This document shows positions 21,296 to 32,040 of a stretch of 64,000 bases of DNA, piece after piece. Every line of letters starts with the position of its first letter. Position 1 is the stretch's first letter. This DNA comes from Pomphorhynchus laevis. Its lineage: Eukaryota > Acanthocephala > Palaeacanthocephala > Echinorhynchida > Pomphorhynchidae. The stretch is taken from contig WNNJ02002804.1 of NCBI GenBank assembly GCA_012934845.2, positions 1 through 64,000 on the forward strand. The letters are read 5' to 3'. The translations under genes were made by a program, and so were the position numbers. A model generated the notes under the pieces. That model was not told the DNA's origin and did no database searches. It worked only from the letters and a program-made list of their open reading frames with translations.

Positions 21296-23880
21296 ATGTG
21301 ACACGATCTCGTCAACCTACAGAGGACATTTTCATGCTCATTCATCTCACTACGTGTACACGGAAATACCGCAGGGATACAATATTCAATAATAAGACGA
21401 ATAAGTGAATTGTATATTATTTTAAGACAGGAAGCCGATGGGTTACAAAAACATCTTCGGATCACATAGCTAAGTTTCCTGGTCGTTTGGATGATTCTGT
21501 CTGTGTTTGGGCGACTCTTCAATGACTTGTTCTTAAGTATTCCCAAATCTCTCGTGCATTGTACCTGCGTAATTGCCTCGGTACCTAATTTATATCTGAA
21601 AGGAAATTTATTGTGTCCTAAGTGCATGTGGCAGCACTCCTAAGTACATGTGGTATCACTTGGATTTATTTAACATCAGTTCTGTCTCATTACTCCACCT
21701 GACAATATTGTATAAATCTTCCCGGAGCAGAAAACAGTCATGATACGATTGAATGCACCGCCATCACTTGAGGTCATCCGCAAACGCTAGGATAAATAAT
21801 AGATTCAGTCTAAATAATAGATCCCGAAGGAAAATGTTAAACATTAAAGGGCCGAGAACCGTACCTTAAGGCACTCCGGCACAAACATACTGTGGTGAAG
21901 AAACACTATTGCCTAGTCCTCACTTGATATGACCAACCATTCAAGAACAAACTAATCCAACGAATTACATGGTGATCGATACCGTATTTAGCCAAAACTA
22001 CTAGCAGAGGATCATGTGGTACTCGGTCAAACGCCCGGCTAAAATCGATAAAAATTACATCGACACCACGCCCATCCGCTACTACATCCGTCCAATTTTC
22101 ACGAGCCATAATTAAATTACTGAGGCATGAACGACCAGTGCGAAATCCATGTTGAGAAGGGTGCAGAAGTTTAAATCTATTCATATGAGAAGTTATGTAT
22201 TTATGCACGAACCTTTTAAGACATTTACATACAACGCTTGTCAGACTTACAGGGCGATAATTGGACGGGTCTTCTCTGTTCCTTTTTTGTATATAGGAGT
22301 AATGTGAGATCGCTTCCACTGATTAGGGATGCATTATGTACATAGAGACATGTTAAACATCTCTGATAATGGGCATGCTAGCAGGTCATAGAGATTTTGA
22401 AAAATTAAACGATGAATGTCGTCCGGCCCAGCGACGTGTAACAAGATAAATTACGCAATTCCCGTGATACCTCTGCTGGAGAAATTAATGGCATATGGGA
22501 GACGAATGTCTCGGAAATTTGCGTTGGACGAAAGTCTGTAATTAGAGTGGGACAAATAAGATCAAAGGCCTCTGCCAACAGACTCACAACTTCGTCAGGA
22601 TCTCTCGCAATCTTACTGTCATGAGTCTAAAGGGAAATTGATGGAATAACTTTTCTACTTTTATTTACATAGCTCCAGAACGGCTTGGAAGAAACTTTAT
22701 ATAATGCCAGGATTTTCGATTCATGCTTTGCCTTTTCAACAATTTCATGTAGTTGAAGCGACGACGATACTGTAGATATTCTAACCGAAGTGTCTGATAT
22801 TCAAAGATAATTTAAAGAGTTTATTCCGTTATTTTATAATTTCCACTAACTCATCGTCAAACCAAGCAGGTTTGCGTTAAGCAAGGTTTTGTAAGGGTTT
22901 CAACGGATCAGGGCAGTCTGTGATATATTTGAGGGAAGCTGATAAGGTATTCCAATCACGGACATGTGTAATACCACTATTGTGAAGACCTATTCTAATT
23001 GCGAGCGTACATAATAAATCTATATCCACTTTGTACCAGTTACGTTTCAGATGTTTAGTCTCGGCAGGATAGACATTGACAAGGGCACTAGAAGTAAACT
23101 TAATGACAAGATGGTCACTAAGACCTATGGAGGATCATATTGAATTTCATGGACATCGAGTAGAGATTTACTGAAAACTAAATCTAGCAAGGAAGAACTA
23201 TGTCCCATCAACCTAGTTGCCTTAGTTACGTGTTGTATAAGAGATAGATTATCAACTAAAAAGTTAAATAAATCGGTGTCCAAATGGCATCCACCTTGAT
23301 GACATTCGAATGGGGTATTTCCTGTTATATTAGGAATATTGAAGTCTCCATAAAGGATAAAATTGGACGACTTTGTGAGATCAGTAAGATACTCAATTAA
23401 ACTTGGTGTTAAGCAAGATGAGCGTGGAGCACGATAGCATACACATTGTGACGTCATCTGATTCTATCATTAAAGAAAGTAACTACATTCGTCCGATGTA
23501 ATATGACATAGAGTTCCTTACGATAATTCTGTTAGCGACGTAAAAGGTAACTCCACCACCTCGGCATTTATCATGTTGGTATGTTCTAAATAATGAGAAG
23601 CCTGGGATGGCAACACAAGCATCACAAATCCCACTGTAAAGTCAAGTTTCAGTAATTGCAAAAATCGACATATTGATGTGAGACAGATAACAACTAAACT
23701 CATCAAACTTTGAGACTAAGCTGCGAACGTTAGAACATGCAATTTTCAGGGGATGTTTACTACTATTCTTTGAAGTCTTATGCAGGACACCATGGAATGA
23801 AATTAAGTCTCCTTAGACGCTACACCGTGAGTATTTAGGATTAACTTCTCCCAAAGTCCAAATGGACGTCGTCGGACCAT
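21296..23880 (-). pseudogene. LINE D ORF2 (endonuclease, reverse transcriptase), decayed
   Basis: Endonuclease N-terminus near 23740-23560 (N-V-R-S-L-V-S-K-F-D-E-F, then the G-G-G-V block). 23457-23125 has F-I-L-Y-G-D-F-N-I-P and L-L-D-L-V-F-S, the APE nuclease core. The linker (P-A-W-F-D-D-E-L) is near 22870. Reverse transcriptase: N-Y-R-P-V-S-L-T-S-V-V, H-G-F-R-T-G-R-S-C, V-I-F-I-D-F-S-R-A-F-D-R-V-P-H (22319-21906), then G-T-V-L-G-P-L-M-F and A-F-A-D-D-L-K near 21870-21770. Thumb at 21627-21296 (C-T-R-D-L-G-I-L). Several frame changes and stops divide these parts. Confidence 0.8.
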
Positions 23881-23908
23881 CTGAAATTTTCGAGTACAGA
23901 GGTCATTT

Positions 23909-25000
23909 TCACATTGTTGACACATGTCGTTTAGCTTTTTTAGCGAGAGATAGTTGTTCGCGCTCCTCAACCGGCAGATCCTTATATATTCGCACAGAAT
24001 TACCCATTAGTCTATAAGCTCTACTAAGGATGATATTAACTTGATCATCGGAAGCACAAACCAATCGAAGCAGTCTATTTCTACCATTATCATACTTTTT
24101 ACCAATTCTATGAAAGGTCAATACATCCAAGGATGCTGCTAAATGTTCTTTTCCATCTAGAAAAATACTATACAAGATCTTTCCCACTGAAAGAACGTCG
24201 TCATTCCCACGGTTTTGAAAAATGACGGATTTGGACTCGTTGATATTAGCGAAAATTACCCATCTTAATATGTTTAGGTTAAGCCTCGTCCCTTTCATAA
24301 TATTCGAACGTGCGGGTCAATCAGGTTGCTGCGCCGGATTACTTGCAGCAAGAGCGACTATACTCAACGGGGAGACAGAAGTCGTATACTTGTTTAGTCC
24401 AGTTGCATCATCAGTGCGTGTAGATCGTGTTGTTGGACTTGGATAGATCGTGCTAGTAGCACAAGGTCCAATTGCAATAGTGCTAGATTCCAATTCAAGC
24501 TCAGGGTTACCATTTTGTCTAACAGAGCGGTTGGGACTATGTGGCGAGAAAATTCTTGCGTGAGTATGGGATGTCTTATTCAAGTTCGACCGATCGGATA
24601 CCGGGTAACTAGAAATGTTGCACTCGCATGAAGTACACGGATTCGTTGAAATATGAGCATTATCTCTTCTTGCTACAGGTAATACAAGTCTATCATGGTC
24701 ACGTTTATCAGATCTAGGATCGGTGTCCGGGGAAATTGTCATGGTTGCAGCATCATTGACAAGTATGACAGACTCCGATAATCCTGGATATATCACTAGG
24801 TGAGTTGTTTAAGGTGGGTCAAGGCACAGCAGAAGCCGCAGATGAATTTGCCACTCCGATACTTGGAGATGCTAGACGATTTAACCTTCAGTACTGTCCA
24901 AACATTACAATCATCGGTATCACATCCAACTTCCAGCTGGGTGAAGGAAGAATCAGAATCATACTCCATCTTCTTTAAGCTAGACTTTTTAGGACGTCCG
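23909..25000 (-). pseudogene. LINE D ORF1 (zinc-cluster plus RRM-like C-terminus), decayed
   Basis: Starts near 25000 with I-G-R-P-K-K, where an ATC stands in the place of an expected ATG. The cysteine cluster lies at about 24935-24810: G-C-D-T-D-D-C-N-V-W-T, then F-I-C-G-F-C-C-A. The middle (24796-24317) is rich in Ser, Thr, Asn and Pro. The C-terminal part (24298-23909) has F-H-R-I-G-K-K-Y-D, R-L-L-R-L-V-C-A-S, and V-R-I-Y-K-D-L-P-V-E-E-R. This matches the RRM-plus-C-terminal-domain layout of LINE ORF1 RNA-binding proteins. At least one frame change. Confidence 0.75.
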
Positions 25001-25117
25001 ATTGACTACTTGATACTGAATTTCAATACGTAGCTTGTAAGTAATTATAACAAAAGAATTCTTTATCCCAGAATAATCTGGAATGTATGATATCTCTCTA
25101 AGTACCAAAATATGATT

Positions 25118-25258
25118 TAAAACGTTGTATAGATTGTTGTAAGATCGTCGTTTAGATCGTCATTTAGATTGTTGTATAGATCGTCGTACAGATCGTTGTA
25201 AGATCGTTCTATAGATCGTAATCAGCACCCTTTGATCGTCGTTTAAATCGTTGTAAGA
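25118..25258 (-). repeat. 12-bp minisatellite in the LINE D leader
   Basis: Six or more imperfect 11-12-bp units on the plus strand: GATCGTCGTTTA, GATCGTCATTTA, GATTGTTGTATA, GATCGTCGTACA, GATCGTTGTAA, GATCGTTCTATA, then a looser part. In the orientation of D the unit reads TAAACGACGATC. It lies between the leader motif and ORF1. Confidence 0.85.
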
Positions 25259-25264
25259 TCTTCT

Positions 25265-25300
25265 GTATGTTATTAATCTTGTATATCTCACAAACCTTTT
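25265..25300 (-). promoter_or_regulatory. Shared LINE leader motif, LINE D copy
   Basis: On the minus strand: GTTTGTGAGAT, a short spacer, then AATAACATACAG. The same block occurs in LINEs E, B1 and family A. I infer an internal promoter or start region of the LINE transcript from its conserved place near the 5' end; no known factor site is claimed. Confidence 0.4.
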
Positions 25301-25310
25301 TATATAAATA

Positions 25311-25384
25311 TAAAACCATTCGATAAAAAGTTTGAGAGATAATAATATAAAACCATTCGATAAAAAGTTTGAGAGATAATAATA
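25311..25384 (+). repeat. 37-bp tandem repeat in the LINE E leader
   Basis: Two near-identical 37-bp units, each with AACCATTCGATAAAAAG followed by TTTGAGAGATAATAAT. A third, partial unit follows at 25388. Confidence 0.9.
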
Positions 25385-25387
25385 TAC

Positions 25388-25411
25388 GTTTGAGAGATAA
25401 TAACATACAAC
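25388..25411 (+). promoter_or_regulatory. Shared LINE leader motif, LINE E copy
   Basis: GTTTGAGAGATAA directly followed by TAACATACAAC. Cognate sites: 26724-26750 (+, LINE B1), 39268-39292 (-, family A copy A-e), 44191-44224 and 44392-44425 (-, copy A-f), 25265-25300 (-, LINE D). Confidence 0.45.
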
Positions 25412-25910
25412 GGAAAGAAGAAAAAGAAGGAAAATTATGATTGCTTAGTCTAATTACAAAGAAAAAAGTTTTAAGAGATAAAATACACACGTAAGACTAA
25501 CGAAATCAAAAACTGACGAAATAAGACTGACTGTAAATCGTTATCGAAAGGTAAAAATTTATAATTCTAACAGCGTCAATATTAAGGATAAATTATACAA
25601 TTTACAGTATAGTCAAGAAAGATTATTTTGCAGTAAAAGTTTTTTTTGCTGCAACAATGGTCCTAAAAAGAACGTTCCCAAAAAGCAAAGACAGTTCGTG
25701 ATATTCTTCTTGTTACGGCGTGTGCTTATTACTGTGATTTGCAAGTATCCTGAGATACTTCTGATTGTGTCGTATGGACTAATGTTGTTGTTCCCGTCTC
25801 ATCTAGAGATTGCTATTCTAATGTATTCTTCACTTGTGGATTATGTGCAAGCAGGAACATTTCGAATAAACTCACTGCTAAACCAGTTGATGTTCAAGGC
25901 ATTTCAAGCC

Positions 25911-26398
25911 ACTTTTTGCAATTGAAAAGAATGCGTTTGATGGAAATAATACAACCAACGCTCAGAGTCTGTAAAGTCTGAAATTAATAGAGCACAAAGC
26001 AGATCTGAACTCATGATATTAACTATCAACCAAATGCCGAATATAATCAAGCCAAGCATTCAAATAAAATAAGGTGTAGCTGACTAACGTCCTTTAACGA
26101 ACAATGCTGAACAAACCACACCAACTACTAGCGGATGCCGAGATTGGCGAGTTCATGCCACTTTTTGCAATTGAAAAGAATGCGTTTGATGGAAATAATA
26201 CAACCAACGCTCAGAGTCTGTAAAGTCTGAAATTAATAGAGTACAAAGCAGATCTGAACTCATGATATTAACTATCAACCAAATGCCGAATATAATCATG
26301 CCAAGCATTCAAATGAAATAAGGTGTAGCTGACCAACGTCCTTTAACGAACAATGCTGAACAAACCACACCAACTACTAGCGGATGCCGAGTTTGGCG
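25911..26398 (+). repeat. 249-bp tandem duplication
   Basis: The segment from ACTTTTTGCAATTGAAAAG (25911) recurs at 26160 with a period of 249 bp. By eye only a handful of differences separate the two, for example AGAGCACAAAG against AGAGTACAAAG. The left unit starts inside LINE E ORF1. No coding capacity is apparent beyond its first 60 bases. The high identity says the duplication is recent relative to the LINE. Confidence 0.93.
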
Positions 26399-26579
26399 TA
26401 ACTTTTTATTACATCTATCATCAAAGCGTGATGGGTTAGTAAGCAAACAAGTGCGCGACAAATGTACAGTGGAAGACTCTGTTTACGGGTGACGTGAAAG
26501 AAGTGACTCATTACAAAAATGACAGTGCATCAACGATTACTAATATCGTTTCTCCAGTGAACTAGAACAGGGCCCATAA

Positions 26580-28000
26580 TTAAACTTTTTTGATAATTAT
26601 TTTAACTTTCTTGATATTTAACTACATACAATCGTCAATTTCAGATCATCAATTTCAGATCATCGATTTTATATCGTCAATTTCAGATCGTCAATTTCAG
26701 GTAGTCATTTTAATAATTTTAATGATTGAGAGATAAAATAACATACAAAATACATATACTGTATTTCAACAAGTCTAAATCAATTTCAAATTTTTCACTA
26801 AAATATGGGGAAACGGAGGAAAACAACAAAATCGATTGTGAATGATAATGGATCCCAGCATTATGTAGAGTGTTCCATGGTAGATTGCCCTGTGTGAACT
26901 ACTGTTTGGCTACCTCTTCGTCTTCCTTCAAATTTTCTAGATAGAGATTTTCTATGCGGATTCTGTTCAGCATCTCTTAGTAAAGAATTGATAGCTTCAA
27001 AGAATGATCAATCGTCTATCAGCCATGACAATTCAAATAGTATCGTTTGTGACAACGATGTTAGTAAAATACAATTCGAACTAAACTATGGAAAACATTG
27101 AAAAGAACAATTATTATCATCAAATGAAGAAAGCGGTCGATTAACATACAATTTCCAAACATTGCAAGATCAACATGTTGTCAAAGACTTCCTGCAAATC
27201 GAAAATGAATCACTAAATCTAACATCAAACTCATTAATCGATAGATCATCACCGATTATCGAAAATAACAGTTTGGACAATGTCAATTTTATCAATAACG
27301 GAAATTTGGATAGTGGAAACCTACAACGATCGTACAGACAATCCGATATCAATTCAAGCTTCTCAGCAACTCTTACTAATCCAGATGTATTTACTGATCC
27401 AATCAATGCTTATTCACCTAAGCGCTCTATATATGTTAACAGTATGGGTCAGTTAGATGAAGTTTCTCTTAATCACAAAGATCCAAATCAATTCGAGTCA
27501 TTAACAAATGTTGAACCTGATACATGTCAAATAACTGGAGTCATTGATAGATCTCCACATAATCTTGATGAAAAATCAGTGATTTCCTCTGAGCAGCACT
27601 TTTCCTGCGTAAGCAAATATCATGACCCGTCTCGCGCTATCGTTTTTACTATTATACCTGAATCTATGTTGGTCAACATACAACATAGATTAGATGACGA
27701 TTTATCCAAAGTTCGTGCGATACTATAAACCATTTTGGTAGCGTCACCGAAATAAGTAACGTCCAAAATTAAAATATTAGCTTTGTGTCGAATTGGTAAA
27801 AAGCAGAATAATCATCCTAGATTATTAAAAGCAATTTTTACAGACGCAGCGGTTGCCAAAACTATTTTGAGCAACTCCTATTATCTTAAAGGTTCTCCCA
27901 TTAGATTACTAAATGTTCTTGACAAGTTTGAACGAGAACGTCTTCGGGAGGTTAGACAATTATTGAGATAGCGCTTAGATGCAGGGAAGCAAACTTAAGG
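26580..28000 (+). mobile_element. LINE 'B1', leader and ORF1, truncated before ORF2
   Basis: Leader with a 14-bp minisatellite (26633-26720) and the shared motif (26724-26750: GATTGAGAGATAAAATAACA). ORF1 starts at ATG 26805 (M-G-K-R-R-K-T-T-K-S). The zinc cluster is at about 26860-26970: V-E-C-S-M-V-D-C-P-V, a TGA where Trp is expected, then F-L-C-G-F-C-S-A. The middle, 27162-27728, is an open frame of 188 codons rich in Asn and Ser. The C-terminal block at 27783-27971 has R-I-G-K-K-Q, L-L-K-A-I-F-T-D, S-P-I-R-L-L-N-V and ends R-Q-L-L-R. At least three stops. No ORF2 follows. Confidence 0.75.
26633..26720 (+). repeat. 14-bp minisatellite in the LINE B1 leader
   Basis: About six units of ATCGTCAATTTCAG and close variants. 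It lies just upstream of the GATTGAGAGAT motif, whereas in LINE D and family A the corresponding minisatellite lies downstream of the motif. Confidence 0.85.
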
Positions 28001-28008
28001 ATTCAGAA

Positions 28009-28049
28009 TTTAAACGTTTAAACCAATAACCATAATTTAAACGTTTAAA
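28009..28049. repeat. Paired 14-bp palindromes TTTAAACGTTTAAA
   Basis: Perfect palindromes at 28009-28022 and 28036-28049, 27 bp apart. A third identical one is at 28626-28639. The three bracket the gag fossil between them. Confidence 0.85.
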
Positions 28050-28069
28050 CGTTTAGACCAATAATTTTG

Positions 28070-28620
28070 AGAGGTCTTTATGTAGATATGCATTTATCAT
28101 AAAGGTTGTTGCACACTAGACTTTCTGTATACTTTCGCAAAATGGCCTTTAGTCCCACATTTGTAACATACTGCATTGCGAGCGGGCATTGATTGTTATT
28201 ATGTGACTACATATCGAGCGAACGTATTGCGACTGCACAGCGAGTGGACATGGATTGCGATTACATTGCGATTAGGAGAAGTCTGATCGCTTTGCGACTA
28301 ATTGAATTAAATTTTATGTCTACGTTATCAACTTTTCTGCATTCAGACTAATATGATAATTTGTAATTTCAGGCAATAACAAAAAGTGAAGAAATTGTTT
28401 GTCCTGAAAATCGAAGAGCTCGTGATTGCGCTGTTTTAAAAATATAGGCGAGTTCCAGGATTGATACCAAGTCGATCGTGTTTCATTCCAATAAACGTTG
28501 GCCAATATACGTTGACTCGAACCTTTGACGAATGTGTCACGTATATGTTCATATATATTATCATTCGCTGGCAATTCTTGAAAGTTTCACTCACCTGCTA
28601 GAGTTTGAAGCTGACCTACA
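28070..28620 (-). mobile_element. LTR retrotransposon gag fossil
   Basis: The minus strand carries a gag-like region (28574-28320) and, further on, a zinc-knuckle-like block C-Y-K-C-G-T-K-G-H-F near 28165-28135. No protease, pol or terminal repeats were found with it. It is a broken fragment, probably Ty3/gypsy-like like the other LTR fossils here. Confidence 0.55.
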
Positions 28621-28639
28621 AACTGTTTAAACGTTTAAA

Positions 28640-28940
28640 TATTTTGAATAGGTTAATGGAGGCAGCAAGATACAAGATATGAGAAAGTGGGGAACCTTGA
28701 GACACACCCGTAATAGGGTAAAACCGAGGCGTATCAGGTTCATCTTCATAGTAAAATCGCTTGGTGTACAGCAGAATCTCTACCCTGTTCACAATTCTCG
28801 CAGTTAACCCGAGGGAGCTGAAAGAAACGATCACAAAGGAAATGGAGATGCGGTCAAATGCAGCAGAAAAGTAAAGGAAGACAGCCACAACTAAACGATG
28901 GCTATTCACCCGACAAAACTGTTCCTGTGGGATAGGATAG
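28640..28940 (-). mobile_element. LINE 'G', reverse transcriptase fragment (G2)
   Basis: Minus strand: V-A-V-F-L-Y-F-S-A-A-F-D-R-I-S, R-V-E-I-L-L-Y-T-K-R-F-Y-Y-E-D, then F-Y-P-I-T-G-V-S-Q-G-S-P-L-S. This is the palm up to motif B of the same family as G1 (51044-51496), with which it shares most residues. It lacks the Y-x-D-D motif and both ends. Confidence 0.8.
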
Positions 28941-31130
28941 AGGGCGGAAGTCGATAAGGGGGCGGATAAGGCGGATGTCACGGAGAATTAAGTTAGACGA
29001 GCAGACCTTGTCAAGGACGAAGGGTTTAAGGGAAGGGTGATCATCGAAATGGAAGCCTAAGAAAGTGAGATTGTGGACTATGATGATTATTGATGAGGCA
29101 AAAGATACATTGGTAGTTGATATGTTAGGTTGACGGGGGAGGATCCAAATTATTTTGGATTTGTCTGGGTTTAGAACGAGACGAAGATGTGATATACGTT
29201 TGTAGATAGAAGAAAGTCAGTTGGATACAGAAATTACGATATCGTGTATGCGATGGGTGGATGCATGATCGTCTCATGTCATTTCTTGGTTCAAATCCTA
29301 CCTCTCAAATCACTCTTATCGCGTAGTCTCCAACTCCAACTCTTCTGCGCCGGTTCCTCTCAGCTGCGGTGTACCATAAGGATCCGTTCTAGGGCCGCTT
29401 CTTTTCACCCTTCTTCTTGGTGATTTATCTTCCATCGTGGTCCCTTTCGGCTTTGAAGTTATTCAGTACGCTGACGATATAGTAATCTATGCATCATGCA
29501 CACTCACATCTGCATCCAACCTCGCTTCCGATGCATCGTCTTGCCTCTCTGCTATTCACGCATATCTTTGTTCAATCCGTATGTTTTTAAACAACGAGAA
29601 ATCTAACATGATGTGGATAACACCACGCCACTCTTACACCCTCGATTTTCCAGTATGCATACACAATTTCCGTCTACCAGAAGTGACTATCATGACAATC
29701 CTCGGTGTCCCTTTTGACAATAATCTCTCGTTTCTGCCTTTTATTCGTCGCAAGATCAGTTCATGCTCCCTCATCCTCCGTGACATCCGAAGTGTCCGTA
29801 GAAACCTCGACGTCAAATCGACAGCTATTTTAATCTCTAGCCTTTTCATGCCTCGTCTAGAATATTGCTTAGGTCTTCTCGTAAACTGTCCAGCATATCA
29901 ATTTCACTATTTACAAAGGATTCTGCACACGGCTGCTAGAGTCATCTTCGCCTTCGCAAGTACGACCACATCTCAAACACCCTCCGCATCCTTAACTGGC
30001 TCGACATTCCGAGCCGCATAACCTCTCAAATTCTCACACTTGCATGGCAAATCAAATTCCGGCACAACCCTCCTTATCTATATCTTCCTGATAGCGCATC
30101 CTATATGACGACTGGTCTCTCCCTAAGAAGTCATCGCTCCTACTCGCTTTTCGTCCCCCGTCACAACGGTAATCACGGATATCGTGCGTTCACCATCGCT
30201 GCACCACGCCTTTGGAACAAACTTCCTCGAGACACAAAATCATTGACGTCGCTTAAACACTTCAAAACTTCCTTGATCGCCATACTTCTTGCAAACGAAC
30301 TAAAATAACACTTTCAGCCGCAATCAATTCAATAACTCTACATACAAGTTCAAACATTCATCGGACGTAAACTTGTCTTTTAATTTTTATAGTGGGCCTG
30401 TAAATGGTTCTATTTACCACAAAGGCCACTCTAAATAAATTCTATTCTATTCTATATGATGATGTCATTGGCGTATTGTATGACGTTAAAGGAATAAGGT
30501 TTGTTAAACAAAAATATATCGCTAAACAGAAGAGAGAAAATCAGGGAACCTACGAATGAACCTTCGGAACCCCGCAGAAAATTGGGTTGGGATGAGAGGA
30601 TGATGAATTAGCACATACGCGAAAGGAACGCTGGATATATATGAGGCAAGTCATGCTAATGTGGAGGAAGAAAAGCCGTAATCATAACGAAGGCGATAAA
30701 GAAGGTTGAAGTGATCGACGATGTCGAAGGTGGAGGAGAGGTCGAGGGAGATGAGAACACTATAGAGCCTTGTCACGAGAAATGAGTAGGGTCGTTGTAA
30801 ACTTTCATGCATGCAATTTATGTGGAGTGATTAGAGCGTAAAGCGGATTGGAAAAGAGGATACAGATTGGATGAAGAGATATAAACGTTGATTTGTATTA
30901 ATATAAGGCGTTCTAAGAGCTTAGAAAGAGTATGGAGGAGTGAAATGGGGCGATAGCTAGAAGGAAGTAAGGCGTCGAGCGATTGTTTCTTAAGGAGGGG
31001 ACGAACGATGACGGATTTTTAGTGTAAAAGGAAGATACGACTGTGGATGGACGAGTTAAACAAGGTTGTGAGGACAGAGGATATCGATGAGCATATGGGG
31101 GTACGTGTATAAAAATGTAAAGCATGGATT
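28941..31130 (-). mobile_element. Family A LINE, decayed copy split by LINE H (copy A-d, RT part)
   Basis: Two blocks of family A on the minus strand, 28941-29271 (thumb) and 30456-31130 (palm and fingers). They are continuous in the family A sequence once LINE H (29272-30455) is taken out. More diverged from the other copies than A-c, A-e or A-h, with several shifts, so it is older. From about 31131 to 31344 nothing is recognised. Confidence 0.8.
29272..30455 (+). mobile_element. LINE 'H', 5'-truncated ORF2 end with (ATTCT)n tail
   Basis: Starts in the reverse transcriptase. 29437-30021 holds I-Q-Y-A-D-D-I-V-I-Y (catalytic Y-A-D-D), N-N-E-K-S-N-M-M-W-I-T-P-R, and the thumb (L-R-D-I-R-S-V, M-P-R-L-E-Y-C-L-G). 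After a frame change the C-terminus at 30105-30308 ends L-W-N-K-L-P-R-D-T and L-K-H-F-K-T-S-L. The tail is repeated ATTCT units up to 30455, as in CR1/L2-type LINEs. A short repeat ATGAT stands at both ends (29265-29269 and from 30456). It is a distant relative of family A and younger than copy A-d. Confidence 0.82.
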
Positions 31131-31344
31131 AGAGACTTAGTGAAACTATCAAATTTACGGAACTTTTTGTCAGTATTAATTTATGATTTAGAAAAGATAT
31201 TACCAAACAAAGACGAAAGTTAATTGAATAAAACAGATCAATTAATTAAATAAAACTGAGTCTACGTATTTTATACTATTTTTATCGTGACCTTAGTATA
31301 TTATTAAATAAATCTTTTTGGGCCTATTTGGTTTACAAACATAA

Positions 31345-31846
31345 AGAAAAATGATTTATTTTTACGTGACAAATGTGTGCTGGTGCACGTTTACATGACC
31401 ACAACAAAACAAAACAAAAATCTAAGTCATGTGTCAATAAAGTGTGAATGGATGAGGTATTTGAATGTGATCAAGGAGGGAGTGTTTGGATGTCGAGAGT
31501 GAGCTGATTTCGTGCGAAGAAGCGGCGACGAGGAAGGATCGGAGACCGTAGTTGTTGTAGTAATTGGGAAAGTGGAGTAAGAGAGAATTACGGGAGCGCA
31601 GCGATAGAGAGAGGTAAACGAGTGTCGTCTAAGAAATTGGGGTTAATGAACAATGGGGGAGCTGACAGCGTTGAGACAAAAAGTTTCGAGAAGAATGCGG
31701 ATTTGGATGCGGATGTGGATGGTGGGCCAAGGGAGTTAAGCAAAATATGTTGATGTGTGGTCGAAGCGACGGATACGTAAGAGCACTAGAACAGCGGAGT
31801 TGATGATACGTTGTAGGGCTAGGATGATGGATTTTGGAGAATTGGA
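31345..31846 (-). mobile_element. Family A LINE, 3' end fragment
   Basis: Minus-strand 3' tail (CATTTGTCACGTAAAAATAA) and the last part of ORF2, diverged. It ends at 31846 against a fragment of another LINE. It may come from the same old copy as 30456-31130, moved by rearrangement. Confidence 0.75.
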
Positions 31847-32040
31847 TATTAAATCCAACTCTGTTTGGTATAATTCACACATCAAAGAAGTCATCAAATT
31901 AAGAGACAGAATTTACAGTAAATTTAAAGGAAACTGCTAATGGAACGAGTACAAAAAAATACGAAATCAGGTTACGTCACTTAAGCGGTGCAAACGCCGG
32001 TATTATATCTCCTCTCTTTACCATTCATCAAGGAGTCATT
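31847..32040 (+). mobile_element. LINE fragment, linker between endonuclease and reverse transcriptase
   Basis: Plus strand: S-V-W-Y-N-S-H-I-K-E-V-I-K-L-R-D, then W-N-E-Y-K-K-I-R-N-Q-V and R-R-Y-Y-I-S. This is the charged linker of CR1/Jockey-type LINEs such as D or B2. It lies between two family A fragments and has one stop. Confidence 0.6.

Larger units (their letters stand above)
21296..25310 (-). mobile_element. CR1/Jockey-like LINE 'D', nearly full length apart from its 3' end (D1)
   Basis: 5' end near 25310 on the minus strand. Parts in order: leader with GTTTGTGAGAT and AATAACATACAG (about 25300-25265), a 12-bp minisatellite, ORF1 (about 25000-23909), ORF2 (about 23880-21296). Removed at its 3' side where family A copy A-c begins. 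The missing C-terminus survives in a second copy, D2 (61990-62680). Multiple shifts and stops. Its 5' end stands back to back with that of LINE E at 25311. Confidence 0.8.
25311..25925 (+). mobile_element. LINE 'E', 5' leader and start of ORF1
   Basis: Leader with two 37-bp repeats, then ORF1 starting at ATG 25657 (M-V-L-K-R-T-F-P-K-S-K). After one or more frame changes the zinc cluster appears at about 25745-25850: D-T-S-D-C-V-V-W-T-N-V, then F-F-T-C-G-L-C-A. The match to the C-x-x-W-T ... C-G-F-C pattern of the other LINEs identifies it. It breaks off in a 249-bp tandem duplication and no ORF2 follows. Confidence 0.7.

Noticed and set aside
20278-21627. 449-codon open frame (-)
   Set aside because: It is a chance fusion of the LINE D thumb with family A linker and palm across the insertion junction at 21295, not one gene.
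24317-24796. 160-codon Ser/Thr/Asn-rich frame (-) as a separate gene
   Set aside because: It lies between the zinc cluster and C-terminal block of LINE D ORF1 and is its middle region.
25118-25258. CRISPR-like array of short repeats
   Set aside because: Units are 11-12 bp without spacers, imperfect, and in a LINE leader of an animal genome; it is a minisatellite.
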